NCBI RefSeq assembly: GCF_016123485.1
Contig: NZ_JADCKQ010000006.1
Span: 62,001-126,000, forward strand
Length of the DNA: 64,000 nt
Origin: Halocynthiibacter styelae
GTDB lineage: Bacteria > Pseudomonadota > Alphaproteobacteria > Rhodobacterales > Rhodobacteraceae
Reading direction: 5' to 3'
The notes below the pieces were generated by a model that did no database searches, was not told the DNA's origin, and saw only the letters and a list, made by a program, of their open reading frames with translations. Positions 63,368-64,000 of the stretch are shown in pieces. The position numbers and the translations under genes were made by a program. How positions within the stretch are numbered: position 1 is the first letter of the stretch; each line of letters opens with the position of its first letter.

Positions 63368-64000
63368 TTACTGCCAGCGCCCGCGCGTGAGCAGGCCCAA
63401 ATCTTCCAGCTGTTGCCAGCCTTCATATTTCACCGACTGCTGCGCATCCCACAACACGGGTTGCGCCATAATCTGATCGTAATAGTCGTCATAACGATCC
63501 GTGTATGTGAAATGTTGCCGCCGTTCTTTTTCTTCAGAGGATTTCTCAAGGATCGAATCCAGAAATTTCGTATGCAGAAGCACGCCAGAAGGCAGGTTCA
63601 ACCTTCGATCCAGACCAGCATTCAGACGTCGGGGCAACAGCGTGTGGGTTGAGTGAAAATCAACATACCGTCGTGACCATTTCACCAGAGGCGTTTTATT
63701 CAGATGAGGCGTGAAATCAGGATTCTCTGTGAAAAACACCCGTTCCCGTGGCCCGCCGCGCACAGAAATACTTTTGGTTTTTGGGCGCCACTCCCAGGAA
63801 TATTCATAACCGGAAAACCAGGGCAGCCGACTGATCACATCATCTGAGGGATCCGTACCCTGCTGGCCCAGCGCTTCCCGGGGGTACATATCCAGCAGGA
63901 TCGCAGAAAAGAAATCCACCCCCTGCTGATCAAGCCAATTGGTCAGACTATGCAAAGGTTTATCGTCATGTCCTGGATAAATCAGTAATTCGTCCGCATC
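63368..64000 (-). CDS. Glycosyltransferase-family protein, N-terminus cut off by window edge
   Basis: The frame stays open to the right edge, giving 210 residues of the C-terminal part with stop at 63368. The visible start, DADELLIYPG, fits the D-x-D-E-(F/L) motif of glycosyltransferase family 2-like proteins (metal- and sugar-nucleotide-binding). What follows is FFSAILLDMYP and VLLHTKFLD, typical of such proteins in cell-surface polysaccharide loci. The donor and acceptor are unknown. Confidence 0.75.
   Translation of the reverse strand, partial: DADELLIYPGHDDKPLHSLTNWLDQQGVDFFSAILLDMYPREALGQQGTDPSDDVISRLPWFSGYEYSWEWRPKTKSISVRGGPRERVFFTENPDFTPHLNKTPLVKWSRRYVDFHSTHTLLPRRLNAGLDRRLNLPSGVLLHTKFLDSILEKSSEEKERRQHFTYTDRYDDYYDQIMAQPVLWDAQQSVKYEGWQQLEDLGLLTRGRWQ

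Noticed and set aside
1-64000. CRISPR arrays, insertion sequences, prophage and tRNA/rRNA genes
   Set aside because: I saw no regularly spaced repeats, transposase motifs, phage genes or tRNA-like cloverleaf segments. A full tRNAscan search was not possible here.

Overview
The window looks like ordinary chromosome from an alphaproteobacterium of the Rhodobacterales (Roseobacter-type). This rests on moderate GC content, dense short-gap operons, and families typical of that order: an IalB-like secreted protein, DUF2585, DUF2783, a UMF1-type MFS carrier and an RppH/CtpA/EnvC/GpmI block. I see no rRNA, tRNA, insertion sequence, prophage or CRISPR array. Taxonomy is inferred from gene content only.

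Layout. 1-12.8 kb: a cut-off membrane protein, aroC, an outer-membrane beta-barrel, a soluble triple-PAS chemotaxis receptor, and the leucine genes leuB, leuD and leuC around two uncharacterised genes, then a TauE/VOC/unknown operon. 12.9-22.9 kb (mostly +): MscS channel, amidase, rsfS-rlmH, a Sel1 protein, then gpmI-envC-ctpA-rppH. 22.9-29.2 kb (-): a lytic transglycosylase and the overlapping chain dapE-GNAT-DUF2064-rnr. 29.3-36.4 kb: a glutamate-receptor-like channel, dapD, a LOG protein, a DSD1/D-threonine aldolase-type enzyme, rlmN, ialB and an asparaginase. 36.4-41 kb: serine biosynthesis (serB diverging from serC-serA) and a PP2A-like phosphatase. 41-54 kb: a beta-helix membrane protein and a homogentisate catabolic region (hmgA-maiA-fahA, plus an FAD monooxygenase with a degenerate MBL protein and DUF2783), a LytTR regulator, a MarR regulator, a thiolase and a hybrid histidine kinase. 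54-64 kb: recQ, yggT, a thioesterase, an MFS carrier, mepA, a phytase-like esterase, a queuosine-precursor transporter, arfB, selO and a cut-off glycosyltransferase.

How parts work together. HmgA, MaiA and FahA take homogentisate to fumarate and acetoacetate. The neighbouring thiolase could help handle the acetoacetyl-CoA formed later. The FAD hydroxylase may supply homogentisate or a related ring-fission substrate. SerA, SerC and SerB make serine from 3-phosphoglycerate. DapD and DapE act in the succinylase branch of lysine/diaminopimelate synthesis. EnvC, MepA, the transglycosylase and possibly CtpA act on the cell wall. RsfS, RlmH, RlmN and ArfB act on ribosomes.

Most of the novelty is between or inside the ordinary genes: a short transcription unit before arfB with a 12-nt perfect match to the 16S anti-Shine-Dalgarno and a downstream complementary element; a prokaryotic ionotropic-glutamate-receptor-like channel; a 21-bp-period direct repeat before the LytTR gene; an 18-bp palindrome before hmgA; a perfect CtrA-type box; possible structured leaders before serC and the queuosine-precursor transporter; and two enzymes (EEP and MBL folds) whose expected metal-site residues are replaced.
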